NCBI RefSeq assembly: GCF_014651115.1
Contig: NZ_BMWG01000018.1
Coordinates: 1 to 64,000 of the forward strand
Length of the DNA stretch: 64,000 nt
Origin: Streptomyces inusitatus
GTDB taxonomy: Bacteria; Actinomycetota; Actinomycetes; Streptomycetales; Streptomycetaceae
Direction: 5' to 3'
Shown here: piece after piece, positions 1 to 8,135 of the stretch
Position numbering within the stretch: the first letter of the stretch is position 1
How the letters are laid out: each line of letters begins with the position of its first letter
The notes under the pieces: model-generated
Told to the model about the DNA's origin: nothing
What the model saw: only the letters and a program-made list of their open reading frames with translations
Databases searched by the model: none
Made by a program: the position numbers and the translations under genes

Positions 1-133
1 CGAGGAAGTCCGCGAGGCCCTCCAGATCGGCCCGGACACCCCCATCATCACCACCGACGCCCGCCACCGCGCGGACGCCAAGAGCGCCCTGATCACCCTG
101 GTCGAGCACGCTCTGATGGCACGGCTTCGCTGA
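1..133 (+). CDS. cvnD: C-terminal end of a CvnD-like small GTPase (partial)
   Basis: Only the last 43 codons and the TGA lie in the window; the reading frame starts at base 2. The tail reads as an Ile/Thr-rich strand followed by a DAR-R-AK-AL-LVEHALM helix. This resembles the C-terminus of the Ras-like ATP/GTP-binding proteins that close Streptomyces conservons (cvnA-B-C-D). CvnD proteins act with a sensor-kinase-like CvnA and the small proteins CvnB and CvnC in a membrane-associated signalling complex. The nucleotide-binding motifs lie outside the window, so the call rests on the tail and on context: the accB region of S. coelicolor also lies near a conservon. A hairpin follows the stop. Confidence 0.5.
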   Translation, partial: EEVREALQIGPDTPIITTDARHRADAKSALITLVEHALMARLR

Positions 134-157
134 CCGGCCCCCCCTTCCGTACCACCG

Positions 158-195
158 GAGCCCTCGCACGCCTTTGACCGGCGGCGCGAGGGCTC
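158..195 (+). terminator. Hairpin terminator after the CvnD-like gene
   Basis: GAGCCCTCGC at 158-167 is the exact reverse complement of GCGAGGGCTC at 186-195, giving a 10-bp stem with an 18-nt loop. It lies 24 bp after the stop of the upstream gene and has no U-run, as is usual in Streptomyces. Confidence 0.6.
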
Positions 196-308
196 TAGTC
201 TGTGGGCATGTCGGGTATCTGAGGGACGCGGAGTCCAAGCGAGTCAACAGCCCGGCGCGAGCCGCCGGGTGTACTTCGTCCGCCTCCGCGCTCACTCAGG
301 AGACCGCC

Positions 309-1130
309 GTGTTCCCTCCCCTTCCCGCTTCTTCCTCCTCCCCCGCCCTCGACCGCCGGGTCGACCGGCTCCGCCGGATCGCCGAGGCCGAGCCGCTGCT
401 GGAGGGCGTCCTGCTGTACGGCTCGTGGACCCTCGGCGAGGCCGACGCCCACTCCGACATCGAGGCGTATCTGTTTGTCCGCGACACAGCCGTCGAGGGG
501 TTCGACGGGCGGGCGTTCGCCGAACGGCTCGCGCCCCTGAAGCTGGCGTACACGAACATGTACGGGATCCTCGCAGTCGTCTTCGACGATCTGATGCGGG
601 GCGAGTTCCATGTGGAGGCCGCCGGGTCGGGCATCGCCGCGGTGACCGGCTGGCGCGGGGCGGTGCATCTGCCGGACCCGGAGCGGGCCGTGCTGCTGGA
701 CCGGAGCGGGCGGCTGATCGCGGCGGCGCGGGAACTCTCGGAGTTCGAGCCGCCCGAGCCCGTGGCGACCGCACGGCAGCTCGCGGACGAGCTGGCCAAC
801 TGGACGCTGATGCTGGCGCAGGTGCTGGCCCGGGGGGAGATCGCCCGGGGGCACGCGCTGCTCCAGACCGCGATCGCGCCCCAGCAGCTCAAGCTCTGCC
901 GGCTGCTGCGGTCCAGCACCGCGCACTGGCTCACCCCGAGCCGGGCGCTGGAGGCGGATCTGCCGGCGCGGGATGTGCGCCGCTATGTGGCGACCACGTC
1001 GTCGGCGCGGGAGGACGAGGTGCGGAGGGCCGCGCGGGCGAGCTGGGAGTGGAGTGGGGAGTTGGTGCGGGAGGCGGGGGGCTCCTGGCCGGAGGGGCTG
1101 TACGGGGAGATCGCGGGGATGCTGCGGTAG
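309..1130 (+). CDS. Nucleotidyltransferase-fold protein (lincosamide nucleotidyltransferase-like)
   Basis: A 273-residue protein from a GTG start, chosen because AGGAGA at 298-303 lies 5 nt upstream; an open frame extends further up but its extra residues look non-coding. Near residue 37 it carries GSWTLGEADAHSDIE, the GS-x-D-x-E/D signature of the polymerase-beta nucleotidyltransferase fold, whose acidic residues bind Mg2+. The rest is helical, as in lincosamide and aminoglycoside nucleotidyltransferases. A transfer of a nucleotide to a small molecule or antibiotic is plausible, but the substrate cannot be read from sequence. It stands alone between terminators, so it is probably monocistronic. 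An uncharacterised housekeeping nucleotidyltransferase is the main alternative. Confidence 0.75.
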   Translation: MFPPLPASSSSPALDRRVDRLRRIAEAEPLLEGVLLYGSWTLGEADAHSDIEAYLFVRDTAVEGFDGRAFAERLAPLKLAYTNMYGILAVVFDDLMRGEFHVEAAGSGIAAVTGWRGAVHLPDPERAVLLDRSGRLIAAARELSEFEPPEPVATARQLADELANWTLMLAQVLARGEIARGHALLQTAIAPQQLKLCRLLRSSTAHWLTPSRALEADLPARDVRRYVATTSSAREDEVRRAARASWEWSGELVREAGGSWPEGLYGEIAGMLR

Positions 1131-1198
1131 CTGTTGGGCCAGGGGCTCGGGGCCTGGTTCCGCTCGGGTTCCTCGGGGCGAGGGTCCGTCCTCAAACG

Positions 1199-1230
1199 CC
1201 GGACGGGCTGGAATTGACCAGCCCGTCCGG
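1199..1230. terminator. Perfect inverted repeat, bidirectional terminator
   Basis: Two 13-nt arms, CCGGACGGGCTGG and CCAGCCCGTCCGG, flank a 6-nt loop (AATTGA). The hairpin lies between the convergent nucleotidyltransferase gene and accE and can serve both. The flanking CTCAAACGCCGGACGGGCTG text is a motif seen repeatedly between Streptomyces genes. Confidence 0.8.
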
Positions 1231-1244
1231 GGTTCAACAAGTGC

Positions 1245-1448
1245 TCAGCCCTGCCAGCTGTGGGAGGGCTGGAAGCCGCGTTGGCGTTCGAGGCGGCGCC
1301 AGGCGGCGGGGGTGCGGGAGTGGGTGGAGGGGGCGGGGCCGGGCTGGGCGGCGGCGCGGGCCAGGAGGACGGCGGTGATCGCGGCCAGCTCCTCCGGGTC
1401 GCAGTCGCCCTTCTCCACCCTCAGCAGCGAGGACTCGGGCTTGCTCAT
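1245..1448 (-). CDS. accE: Acyl-CoA carboxylase epsilon subunit
   Basis: A 67-residue protein beginning MSKPESSLLRVEKGDCDPEELAA. The segment VEKGDCDPEELAAITAVLLARAAA is the hallmark of actinobacterial AccE/PccE epsilon subunits. These small proteins join the biotinylated alpha chain to the carboxyltransferase beta chain and raise activity. The C-terminal half is Pro/Ser-rich, ending in a Trp/Arg segment. The gene lies 32 bp downstream of accB on the same strand, so the two form an operon. An in-frame extension upstream lacks family similarity, so the ATG at 1448 was chosen. It acts in the cytoplasm in making malonyl- and methylmalonyl-CoA for fatty acids and polyketides. Confidence 0.88.
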   Translation of the reverse strand: MSKPESSLLRVEKGDCDPEELAAITAVLLARAAAQPGPAPSTHSRTPAAWRRLERQRGFQPSHSWQG

Positions 1449-1480
1449 CTCTGATCCTGCTCCGTTTCTCCCCGCTGACA

Positions 1481-3064
1481 TCACTGCGGGGGGTTGCCGT
1501 GCTTGCGCGACGGCAGGTCGGCATGTTTCGTGCGGAGCATCGCGAGCGAGGCGATCAGCACCTCACGCGTCTCGGCGGGGTCGATGACGTCGTCGACGAG
1601 ACCCCGCTCCGCCGCGTAGTACGGATGCATCAGCTCGGACTTGTACTCCTTGACCATCCGGGTCCGCATGGCCTCGGGGTCCTCGGCGTCGGCGATCTGC
1701 CGGCGGAAGATGACATTGGCCGCGCCCTCCGCGCCCATGACCGCGATCTCGTTGGTCGGCCAGGCGTACGTCAGATCCGCGCCGATGGACTGGGAGTCCA
1801 TCACGATGTAGGCCCCGCCGTACGCCTTGCGCAGGATCAGCGAGATCCTCGGCACCGTCGCGTTGCAGTACGCGTAGAGCAGCTTCGCGCCGTGCCGGAT
1901 GATCCCGCCGTGCTCCTGATCGACACCGGGAAGGAACCCGGGTACATCCAGAAGGGTGATGATGGGAATATTGAAAGCGTCGCACATCTGGACAAAGCGC
2001 GCAGCCTTTTCCGAGGCCTCGATGTCCAGCACACCCGCCAGCGACTGCGGCTGATTGGCGACGATGCCGACGACCTGGCCGTCCAGCCGGGCCAGGGCGC
2101 AGATGATGTTGCGCGCCCAGCGCTCGTGGATCTCCAGATAGTCGCCCTCGTCGACCAGTTCCTCGATCACCTGGTGCATGTCGTACGGGCGGTTGCCGTC
2201 CGCGGGCACCAGGTCGAGCAGCACGTCCGAGCGGCGGTCCGCCGGGTCGTCGGAGGCGACGGTCGGCGGGTTCTCGCGGTTGTTCTGCGGAAGCATCGAC
2301 AGGAGGTAGCGGACCTCCGCGATGCAGGTCTCCTCGTCGTCGTACGCGAAGTGCGCGACGCCGCTGGTCTCGGCGTGGACGTCCGCGCCGCCCAGCCCGT
2401 TCTGGGTGATCTCCTCACCGGTGACGGCCTTGACCACGTCGGGGCCGGTGATGAACATCTGGGAGGTCTCGCGGACCATGAAGACGAAGTCGGTGAGGGC
2501 GGGCGAGTAGGCCGCGCCGCCCGCGCACGGGCCGAGCATCACACTGATCTGGGGGATCACACCGGAGGCCCGGGTGTTCCGCTGGAAGATGCCGCCGTAT
2601 CCGGCGAGCGCCGAGACGCCCTCCTGGATGCGCGCACCGGCCCCGTCGTTCAGCGACACCAGCGGCGCGCCCGCCGAGATGGCCATGTCCATGATCTTGT
2701 GGATCTTGGTGGCGTGGGCCTCGCCCAGCGCGCCGCCGAAGATCCGGAAGTCATGGGCGTAGACGAAGACCGTCCGGCCCTCGACGGTGCCCCAGCCGGT
2801 GATCACACCGTCCGTGTAGGGCTTCTTGGCCTCCAGGCCGAACCCGATCGCCCGGTGCCGCCGCAACTGCTCCACCTCGTGGAACGAGCCCGCGTCCACC
2901 AGCAGCTCAATGCGCTCGCGCGCGGTCAGCTTGCCCTTGGCGTGCTGCGCCTCGGTCGCGCGGTCGCTCGGTCCGCGCAGCGCCTGCGCGCGCAGCTCGT
3001 GCAGCTCGGCGACGCGCCCGCGCGCGTCCGTCGGCTCGCTCGGGGTCTCGTCCACAACGGTCAT
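1481..3064 (-). CDS. accB: Acyl-CoA carboxylase carboxyltransferase (beta) subunit
   Basis: A 527-residue carboxyltransferase of normal family length. It shows two crotonase-like halves, with the GAGARIQEGV oxyanion-hole motif at about 141-150 and GPCAGGAAYSPALTDF at about 178-193. It transfers carboxyl from biotin to acetyl- or propionyl-CoA, giving malonyl- or methylmalonyl-CoA. Residue 420, in GGAYIVM, is Ile. From memory of work on S. coelicolor, Ile at this position marks the broad-specificity AccB, whereas PccB carries Asp, so this is more likely AccB than PccB. accE follows 32 bp downstream. A biotinylated alpha subunit is not in the window and must be encoded elsewhere. Confidence 0.93.
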   Translation of the reverse strand: MTVVDETPSEPTDARGRVAELHELRAQALRGPSDRATEAQHAKGKLTARERIELLVDAGSFHEVEQLRRHRAIGFGLEAKKPYTDGVITGWGTVEGRTVFVYAHDFRIFGGALGEAHATKIHKIMDMAISAGAPLVSLNDGAGARIQEGVSALAGYGGIFQRNTRASGVIPQISVMLGPCAGGAAYSPALTDFVFMVRETSQMFITGPDVVKAVTGEEITQNGLGGADVHAETSGVAHFAYDDEETCIAEVRYLLSMLPQNNRENPPTVASDDPADRRSDVLLDLVPADGNRPYDMHQVIEELVDEGDYLEIHERWARNIICALARLDGQVVGIVANQPQSLAGVLDIEASEKAARFVQMCDAFNIPIITLLDVPGFLPGVDQEHGGIIRHGAKLLYAYCNATVPRISLILRKAYGGAYIVMDSQSIGADLTYAWPTNEIAVMGAEGAANVIFRRQIADAEDPEAMRTRMVKEYKSELMHPYYAAERGLVDDVIDPAETREVLIASLAMLRTKHADLPSRKHGNPPQ

Positions 3065-3070
3065 GTACTG

Positions 3071-3076
3071 ACCCTA
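3071..3076 (-). promoter_or_regulatory. Candidate -10 element (or RBS) directly before accB
   Basis: On the minus strand TAGGGT lies 6 nt before the ATG of accB. This matches the favoured Streptomyces -10 and would give a leaderless or nearly leaderless mRNA. The same AGGG could instead act as a weak ribosome binding site. No convincing -35 was found at 16-18 bp spacing, so the call is uncertain. Nothing else stands out in the 154 bp between accB and the next gene. Confidence 0.35.
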
Positions 3077-3218
3077 CGGATCCGACCAAGAAAACGCTTC
3101 CGTTGACTCTGTACAGTCTCGCGACCGTTCTCCTGTGAGTCTCTGACAGAATCACCCGACTCAGCAGCCCATCCACCAGCACCAGGGCAGTGATGTTTGT
3201 TTGAGTCCCACAAGCACT

Positions 3219-5549
3219 TCAGCTGAGAGTCACTTCGCACCGGTGGGTCGCCCCGGCCGTCGTCCCGCTCAGCCTCAGCCGCAGGGCGGGTCCGGTGCCG
3301 AGTACCTCGATCCCGGGGTCGTGGGCGGTGACCCGGCGGACGGGACGCCGCCAGACGATCTCCACGGGCTCGGCGGAGCGGGTGGGATCGCTCAGATGGA
3401 GGGTCGCGGTCCTGCTGTCCGGCCGGGAGCGGCGTACGAGCACGCTGGCGGGCGCGCCCGAGGTGAGCGCGCCCACCGTACCCGGCTGCCAGAAGTTCAC
3501 GGCGGTCAGCCCGAGCCGGGGGACATGGACGGCCTGCCGGGCGGCGCTGTTGGCGAGGACGGCGGGTCCGCTGCGGCCGGCGGCGCGGGCCGCGACGGCC
3601 CGGGGGCTCGCGCCCGGCATCAGGAGGTAGGCGTACGAGGCGTTCACCGGGTCGGTGCCGTGGTCGAGCCAGAGGGTCTGGTAGCGGCGGGTGGCGCGCT
3701 CGGTGGAGCCGCCCGCGTTGATGTCGCTCCAGGCTCCGGTGCGGTCCTCGCGCAGGGTGCGCGGCCGGGCGGCGCCCGGGAAGACCCAGCCGCCGTGTCC
3801 TTCGAGGTGGGCCCAGCCGGGGCCGGTGGTGAGGACGGCGGCGCCTGCCTCGCCGAGGTTGCGGTTGTCGACGACGGTCTCGACGGGTACGCCGTCCCAG
3901 CAGCTGATGCCCGCGCCGAGGCAGACGATCGCGTCGTCGGCGCAGAACCAGGAGAGCCGGGCGCTGAGGGTGGAGCCGAGTCCGAGCAGATGCTGTCCGA
4001 CGGCCGCGTACTCGCCGTCGCAGGCCCCGCCGACCCAGCGGGCGGCGGGTTTGGGCAGGCCCCACTCGCCGCCCTCGCGGTCGGCGGGGCGGCGGGTGGA
4101 GACGGTGGTGCCGGGCAGCCGGCAGGGGTCGACGGTGGGCCAGAACCAGTCGGTGTACTGGCCGCCCTGGGCCTGGGCGGGCCACCAGAGGAGCATGCCG
4201 GAGCCGGTGTGCCAGCCGCGCGGGTGCTCGCCGTTGCCGCACTCGTAGTGGGCGATCCGCTCCGAGGCCATCGAGATGCTCGCGGCCCAGCCGGGGCGGC
4301 GGTGCACGGCCCGGTCCATGGCGGCGAAGAGGGTGTGCCCGACCGGTTCGGGGGCCGGGGCGGCCGGGGAGGCGGCGATCGCGTGCAGCCGGGCGAGGTC
4401 GGCGACGCCGAACTGCCGTGAGCGCAGGACGGGGGTGGTGGTGTCGCGCTCGATCCAGCCCTTGATCCGGGAGTGCCAGCGCTCGCGCTCGGCCGCGCTC
4501 GCGCCGCCCGCGAGCAGCGCGATGGCGGCGATCATGGCGTGGCCGTGGAAGTGGTCGCCGCGCAGGATCCGCCGGTCGTCGCTCCTCTGTATGCCCCGGC
4601 TGACGGCCCGGCCGCTGACGCAGTCCATCATCAGCCCGTTGTGGATCAGTGGGGCGAAGGCCCGCTCCACGCTGTCCAGGATGTTCTGGCGGCGGGGGTC
4701 GGTGACGGCCCAGGGGGAGCCCGCGAGCAGGGCGAGAAGCCGGCCGACGCCGTCGAGGAGGACCTGTCCGTAGGTGCCGGAGTAGGCGACCCAGGTGTGC
4801 TGGACGAAGGATCCGTCGGCGTAAAGGCCGTCTCCGGAGGTGACGTGGGGGAAGACGGGCGACAGCGCGTCCCTGGCGAGCGCGATCCTGGCGGGGGCGC
4901 GGCCGAGCACCCCGCGCAGGGCGACCGAGCGGCACAGATCGACCCGGTTGGCCCCGGTGGAGACGCCGGTGTAGGCGTCGAGGAGGGAGTCGGGGACGAA
5001 GTGGTCGACGGCGGCGAAGGCGGCCTCGCGGCGGTCCGGGGTGAGCTTCTCGTACAGCACGGCGACGATGTCCATCAGCAGCCGGGGGCTGCCGATCCGC
5101 CACTCCCACCAGTTGCCGTAGGGGGTGGTGCCGGGGTGGTAGACGGTGGCGGCGAGATGGTCGAGTCCCCGGACGGTGTCGGCGAGGAGTCCGGGGTCGG
5201 GGGTGTGGGCGTACGCCTGGGTCATGGTCCACAGCCGGCCGTAGGCGCGGGTGATCCCGTCGGGCGGGTCGTGGGCGAGGTCGGGCCAGAGCCGGCCGGG
5301 GCCCGGGGCCATGGCGGCGCGGTGGGCGGCGGCGCGGGCGGCGGTCTCGGCCAGCCGGGTGGCGTAGGGCTCGGCGGCCGGGTCGTAGCCGCCGCCGAGG
5401 CTGATCTCCAGCCAGCGGAGCCGCAGGGCCTGATACGGGTCGCCGTCCGCGTCGGCAGCCGTCGCGGGGGCCGGTACCGAGCCGAGGGCGGCCAGTGAGG
5501 CGAGAGCGGTCAGCGCGGTACGGCGGGACCAGTCGGACGGCTGGGACAC
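3219..5549 (-). CDS. Secreted polysaccharide lyase family 8 (hyaluronate/chondroitin/xanthan lyase type)
   Basis: A 776-residue secreted enzyme. The N-terminus has a twin-arginine-like signal (SRRTALTALASLAALGS) ending near residue 31. The alpha/alpha-toroid domain carries NWWEW at about 146-150 and the family-8 catalytic set N201, H251 and Y260. The 50- and 9-residue spacings equal those of N349/H399/Y408 in pneumococcal hyaluronate lyase. Beta-sandwich domains follow from about residue 390. It should cleave uronic-acid polysaccharides by beta-elimination outside the cell; whether the substrate is hyaluronan, chondroitin or xanthan is not decidable here. It points the same way as accB but has no obvious partner genes, so it was probably acquired or lost as a single gene. 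Confidence 0.9.
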   Translation of the reverse strand: MSQPSDWSRRTALTALASLAALGSVPAPATAADADGDPYQALRLRWLEISLGGGYDPAAEPYATRLAETAARAAAHRAAMAPGPGRLWPDLAHDPPDGITRAYGRLWTMTQAYAHTPDPGLLADTVRGLDHLAATVYHPGTTPYGNWWEWRIGSPRLLMDIVAVLYEKLTPDRREAAFAAVDHFVPDSLLDAYTGVSTGANRVDLCRSVALRGVLGRAPARIALARDALSPVFPHVTSGDGLYADGSFVQHTWVAYSGTYGQVLLDGVGRLLALLAGSPWAVTDPRRQNILDSVERAFAPLIHNGLMMDCVSGRAVSRGIQRSDDRRILRGDHFHGHAMIAAIALLAGGASAAERERWHSRIKGWIERDTTTPVLRSRQFGVADLARLHAIAASPAAPAPEPVGHTLFAAMDRAVHRRPGWAASISMASERIAHYECGNGEHPRGWHTGSGMLLWWPAQAQGGQYTDWFWPTVDPCRLPGTTVSTRRPADREGGEWGLPKPAARWVGGACDGEYAAVGQHLLGLGSTLSARLSWFCADDAIVCLGAGISCWDGVPVETVVDNRNLGEAGAAVLTTGPGWAHLEGHGGWVFPGAARPRTLREDRTGAWSDINAGGSTERATRRYQTLWLDHGTDPVNASYAYLLMPGASPRAVAARAAGRSGPAVLANSAARQAVHVPRLGLTAVNFWQPGTVGALTSGAPASVLVRRSRPDSRTATLHLSDPTRSAEPVEIVWRRPVRRVTAHDPGIEVLGTGPALRLRLSGTTAGATHRCEVTLS

Positions 5550-5668
5550 GGGAGCCTCCGGGCGGACGACGCTGTGACCACACCCTTAGCACTCCGCGTG
5601 CCCTGCGGATAAGGGGGCGGGCGCAGAGCGGCCGGGAACCGCCCGAAGTCACCCGGATGCCGCAAGTC

Positions 5669-5682
5669 CACTCGATCGAGTG
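5669..5682. promoter_or_regulatory. 14-bp perfect palindrome between the lyase and P450 genes
   Basis: CACTCGATCGAGTG is a perfect palindrome 103 bp upstream of the P450 start and 120 bp upstream of the divergent lyase start. Placed in the middle of a divergent promoter region, it is a plausible operator. No regulator gene lies next to it. Confidence 0.4.
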
Positions 5683-5784
5683 AGGACGGTTTGCGGCGAC
5701 GCGAGCGCCGACCGGAGAGTGAACGCATCACGGCCCGGGACCGTGCTCGGGCGGGACCGGCGAAGACCCGAGCGAGGTGCCCCC

Positions 5785-7149
5785 GTGACGACGGCGAACC
5801 CACGGCCCATTCCCGCCGCGCCCGGGCGCGTCCCGGCGCTCGGCCATCTCCCCGCGCTGCTCCGGGACCCGCTCGGGTTCCTCGGCTCCCTCGCCCGGGT
5901 CGGCGAGGTGGCGCGGGTGTCGCTGGGGCCGCGCGAGGTCGCCGTGGTCACCAGCCCGGCGCTGGTCCACACGCTGCTGGCGGCGCTCTCCCGGGACTGT
6001 CCGCGCGGCTCCGTGCAGGGCACGCTCCGGGAGGCGTTCGGCGACGGGCTGCTGATGTCCGAGGGCGCTCTGCACCGGGAGCGCCGTCGCGCCCTGCGGC
6101 CCGCGTTCACCGCCGAGCGGGTGGGGAGCGGGGTCCGCACGGTCCAGGAGGTGACCCGGGAGCGGATCGGCCGGTGGCGGCCGGGCGTCCCGGTCGATGT
6201 CGCGGCGGAGATGACCGGGCTCGCCCTGGAGATCGTCGCCCGGGCCCTGTTCGGCGTCCGGCTGCCCGAAGACGACGCCGCCGCCTTTCAACGGGCGCTG
6301 CCGGATCTGGTGAAGGGGCAGATCGCCCGCTCGCTCTGTCCCCATCCGCTCTTCGCCCGGCTGCCGCTGCCGCTCAACCGGCGCTTCGACGCGGCCGTGG
6401 CGGTGCTCGACCGGGTGGTCGACCGCGCGGTGAGCGGCACGGGCGGTTCCCCTGCTGCCCTGCCGTGCGCGGCGGGCGGGCTCGACGCCCCGGCCGTGCG
6501 CGCCGAGGCGATCAGCCTGTTCGGCGCGGGCACCGAGACCGTCGCCTCCACCCTGACCTGGCTCTTCCATGAGCTGCTGGGCGCTCCCGAGGTGCACGGG
6601 CGGCTGCTGGCCGAGCTGGAGGGCGAACTCGGCGACGCCGGGACCGGACTGACGCCCGAGGCCCTGGCGAAGCTGCCGTATCTGCGCCGGGTGCTGCGCG
6701 AGGTGCTGCGGCTGCACGCCCCCAACGCCTTTCTGACCCGGACGGCCGCCGTCGGCGTACAGCTGGGGCCGTACGCGGTCCCGGCCGGGACCGAGCTGCT
6801 GTACAGCCTGAGCGCGCTGCACCGGGATCCGGCGCGCTACGCCGATCCGCTCCGCTTCGACCCGGACCGCTGGGCGGACGGGGAGCGTGTCGCCGACCCC
6901 CGGCTGTTCCTGCCGTTCGGGGCGGGCCGGCACAAGTGCGTGGGCGAGTCCTTCGCCTGGATGGAGCTGACCGTGGTCGCCGCGACGGTGCTGCTGACCT
7001 GGCGGCCGGAGCCGGTGGCCGGTACCCGGGCGCGGGAGGTGGTGTGGACCACCGTCCAGGCGCGCGATGTGTTCATGACGGTCTCCCCTCGCACGGTGCG
7101 GACCTCGGCCGCCGAGCGGCCCGCCGGGGCGGCGGGGGGCGCCCCGTGA
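5785..7149 (+). CDS. Cytochrome P450 paired with a terpene cyclase
   Basis: A 454-residue P450 from GTG 5785, preceded by GAGG at 5774-5777. The I-helix oxygen-binding motif is GAGTET at 247-252, the ExxR motif is EVLR at 306-309, and the heme loop FGAGRHKC places the cysteine ligand at 385. It should be a soluble class I enzyme using ferredoxin partners encoded elsewhere. The stop overlaps the start of the terpene cyclase (GTGA), so the pair is translationally coupled. The likely job is oxidation of the cyclase product, as with CYP170A1 next to epi-isozizaene synthase. The exact CYP family was not recognised. An earlier ATG at 5680 is open in frame but adds sequence unlike a P450. Confidence 0.92.
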   Translation: MTTANPRPIPAAPGRVPALGHLPALLRDPLGFLGSLARVGEVARVSLGPREVAVVTSPALVHTLLAALSRDCPRGSVQGTLREAFGDGLLMSEGALHRERRRALRPAFTAERVGSGVRTVQEVTRERIGRWRPGVPVDVAAEMTGLALEIVARALFGVRLPEDDAAAFQRALPDLVKGQIARSLCPHPLFARLPLPLNRRFDAAVAVLDRVVDRAVSGTGGSPAALPCAAGGLDAPAVRAEAISLFGAGTETVASTLTWLFHELLGAPEVHGRLLAELEGELGDAGTGLTPEALAKLPYLRRVLREVLRLHAPNAFLTRTAAVGVQLGPYAVPAGTELLYSLSALHRDPARYADPLRFDPDRWADGERVADPRLFLPFGAGRHKCVGESFAWMELTVVAATVLLTWRPEPVAGTRAREVVWTTVQARDVFMTVSPRTVRTSAAERPAGAAGGAP

Positions 7150-8135
7150 GCCGCGCGCCCGCCCTCGTACGGCAGCCGCTCCCGGGAGCCCCGGGCGCGG
7201 CGCACCGGCCCCGGGTGCCGTCCCCGGGCCGGGCGGCGGACGGGGACCGGCACACCGGGTGGCTGGCGCGCCACCGGCTGCTCGCCGAGGGCGAATCGGC
7301 GCTGTATCGCTCCTACGCGCTGCCGGAGCTGATACGCCTCTCCTATCCGGGGGCCCCCGCGGCCGAACGGGAGCTGCTGACCGATCTGCTGGGCTGGTAC
7401 ACGGTCCTCGACGACCGCTTCGACGGGCCGCTGGGCCGCGATCCGGCCCTGGCGGGGGCGCTGGTGCGGCGGCTGACCGACGTCATGGACGCGCCCGCCC
7501 GCGTCCGGCCCGCGCGGGGCGTGGTCACGGCCTGGAGCGAGCTGTGGCAGCGGCAGTGCCGGGGCAGGACGACGGTGTGGCGGCGGCGGTCGGCCCGGGA
7601 CTGGGCCGACTGTCTGGGCACCTTCGTCGCCGAGACCGCGCACCGCAGCCGGGGCAGTCTGCCGTCCGTCGCGGAGGCGACCCTGCTGCGCAGACACGCG
7701 AGCTGTCTCTATCCGTTCATGAACATGCTGGAGCGGGTCGAGGGGGCCGAGCTCCCCGGCCGGCTGCGGGCCAGGCCCGCCTGGCACCGGCTGCGCTCCC
7801 ACACCGCCGATGCCGCGACGCTCGTCAACGACCTCTGTTCGCTGGCCCGCGAGGAGGAGCGCGACAGCGGCTTCAACATGGTGCTGGTCCTCTCCCACGA
7901 GCACGGTCTCAGCCGGGACCAGGCGCTGAGCGCCGTACGGAACCGGGTAAGGGTGCTGCGGCGGGAGAGCGAGGTGCTGCGGGGGCGGCTGGCCCGGGAG
8001 CACCCGGGCAGCCGCCGTTATCTGGAGGGGACGCGGGAGCTGGTGGACGGGGTCTGCGCGTGGAGCGGCTCCACCGCCCGCTACAGGGGTCCGAAGAGCC
8101 AGTTGCCCGGGGTGTCGGTCGCCTCGCTGGTGTAG
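7146..8135 (+). CDS. Class I terpene cyclase (sesqui- or diterpene synthase)
   Basis: A 329-residue protein starting at a GTG that overlaps the P450 stop. It has the Asp-rich metal site DDRFD at 89-93, the NSE triad NDLCSLARE with N228, S232 and E236, and the C-terminal Arg-Tyr pair at 312-313. These are the complete catalytic motifs of bacterial type I cyclases, which ionise a prenyl diphosphate with three Mg2+ and cyclise it. The length suits a sesquiterpene synthase with no fused domain. Neither the geosmin synthase double domain nor the long Pro-rich N-terminus of 2-methylisoborneol synthase is present. The product cannot be predicted. Its last 55 bp overlap the convergent EF-hand gene. 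Confidence 0.92.
   Translation: MSRAPALVRQPLPGAPGAAHRPRVPSPGRAADGDRHTGWLARHRLLAEGESALYRSYALPELIRLSYPGAPAAERELLTDLLGWYTVLDDRFDGPLGRDPALAGALVRRLTDVMDAPARVRPARGVVTAWSELWQRQCRGRTTVWRRRSARDWADCLGTFVAETAHRSRGSLPSVAEATLLRRHASCLYPFMNMLERVEGAELPGRLRARPAWHRLRSHTADAATLVNDLCSLAREEERDSGFNMVLVLSHEHGLSRDQALSAVRNRVRVLRRESEVLRGRLAREHPGSRRYLEGTRELVDGVCAWSGSTARYRGPKSQLPGVSVASLV

Noticed and set aside
1499..3106. Long open frame on the + strand opposite accB
   Set aside because: It is an antisense shadow caused by high GC content. The accB frame has complete family motifs, whereas the antisense product has none. The same holds for the many long frames opposite ilvB, serA, ilvC, cdgC, ligA and mnmA.
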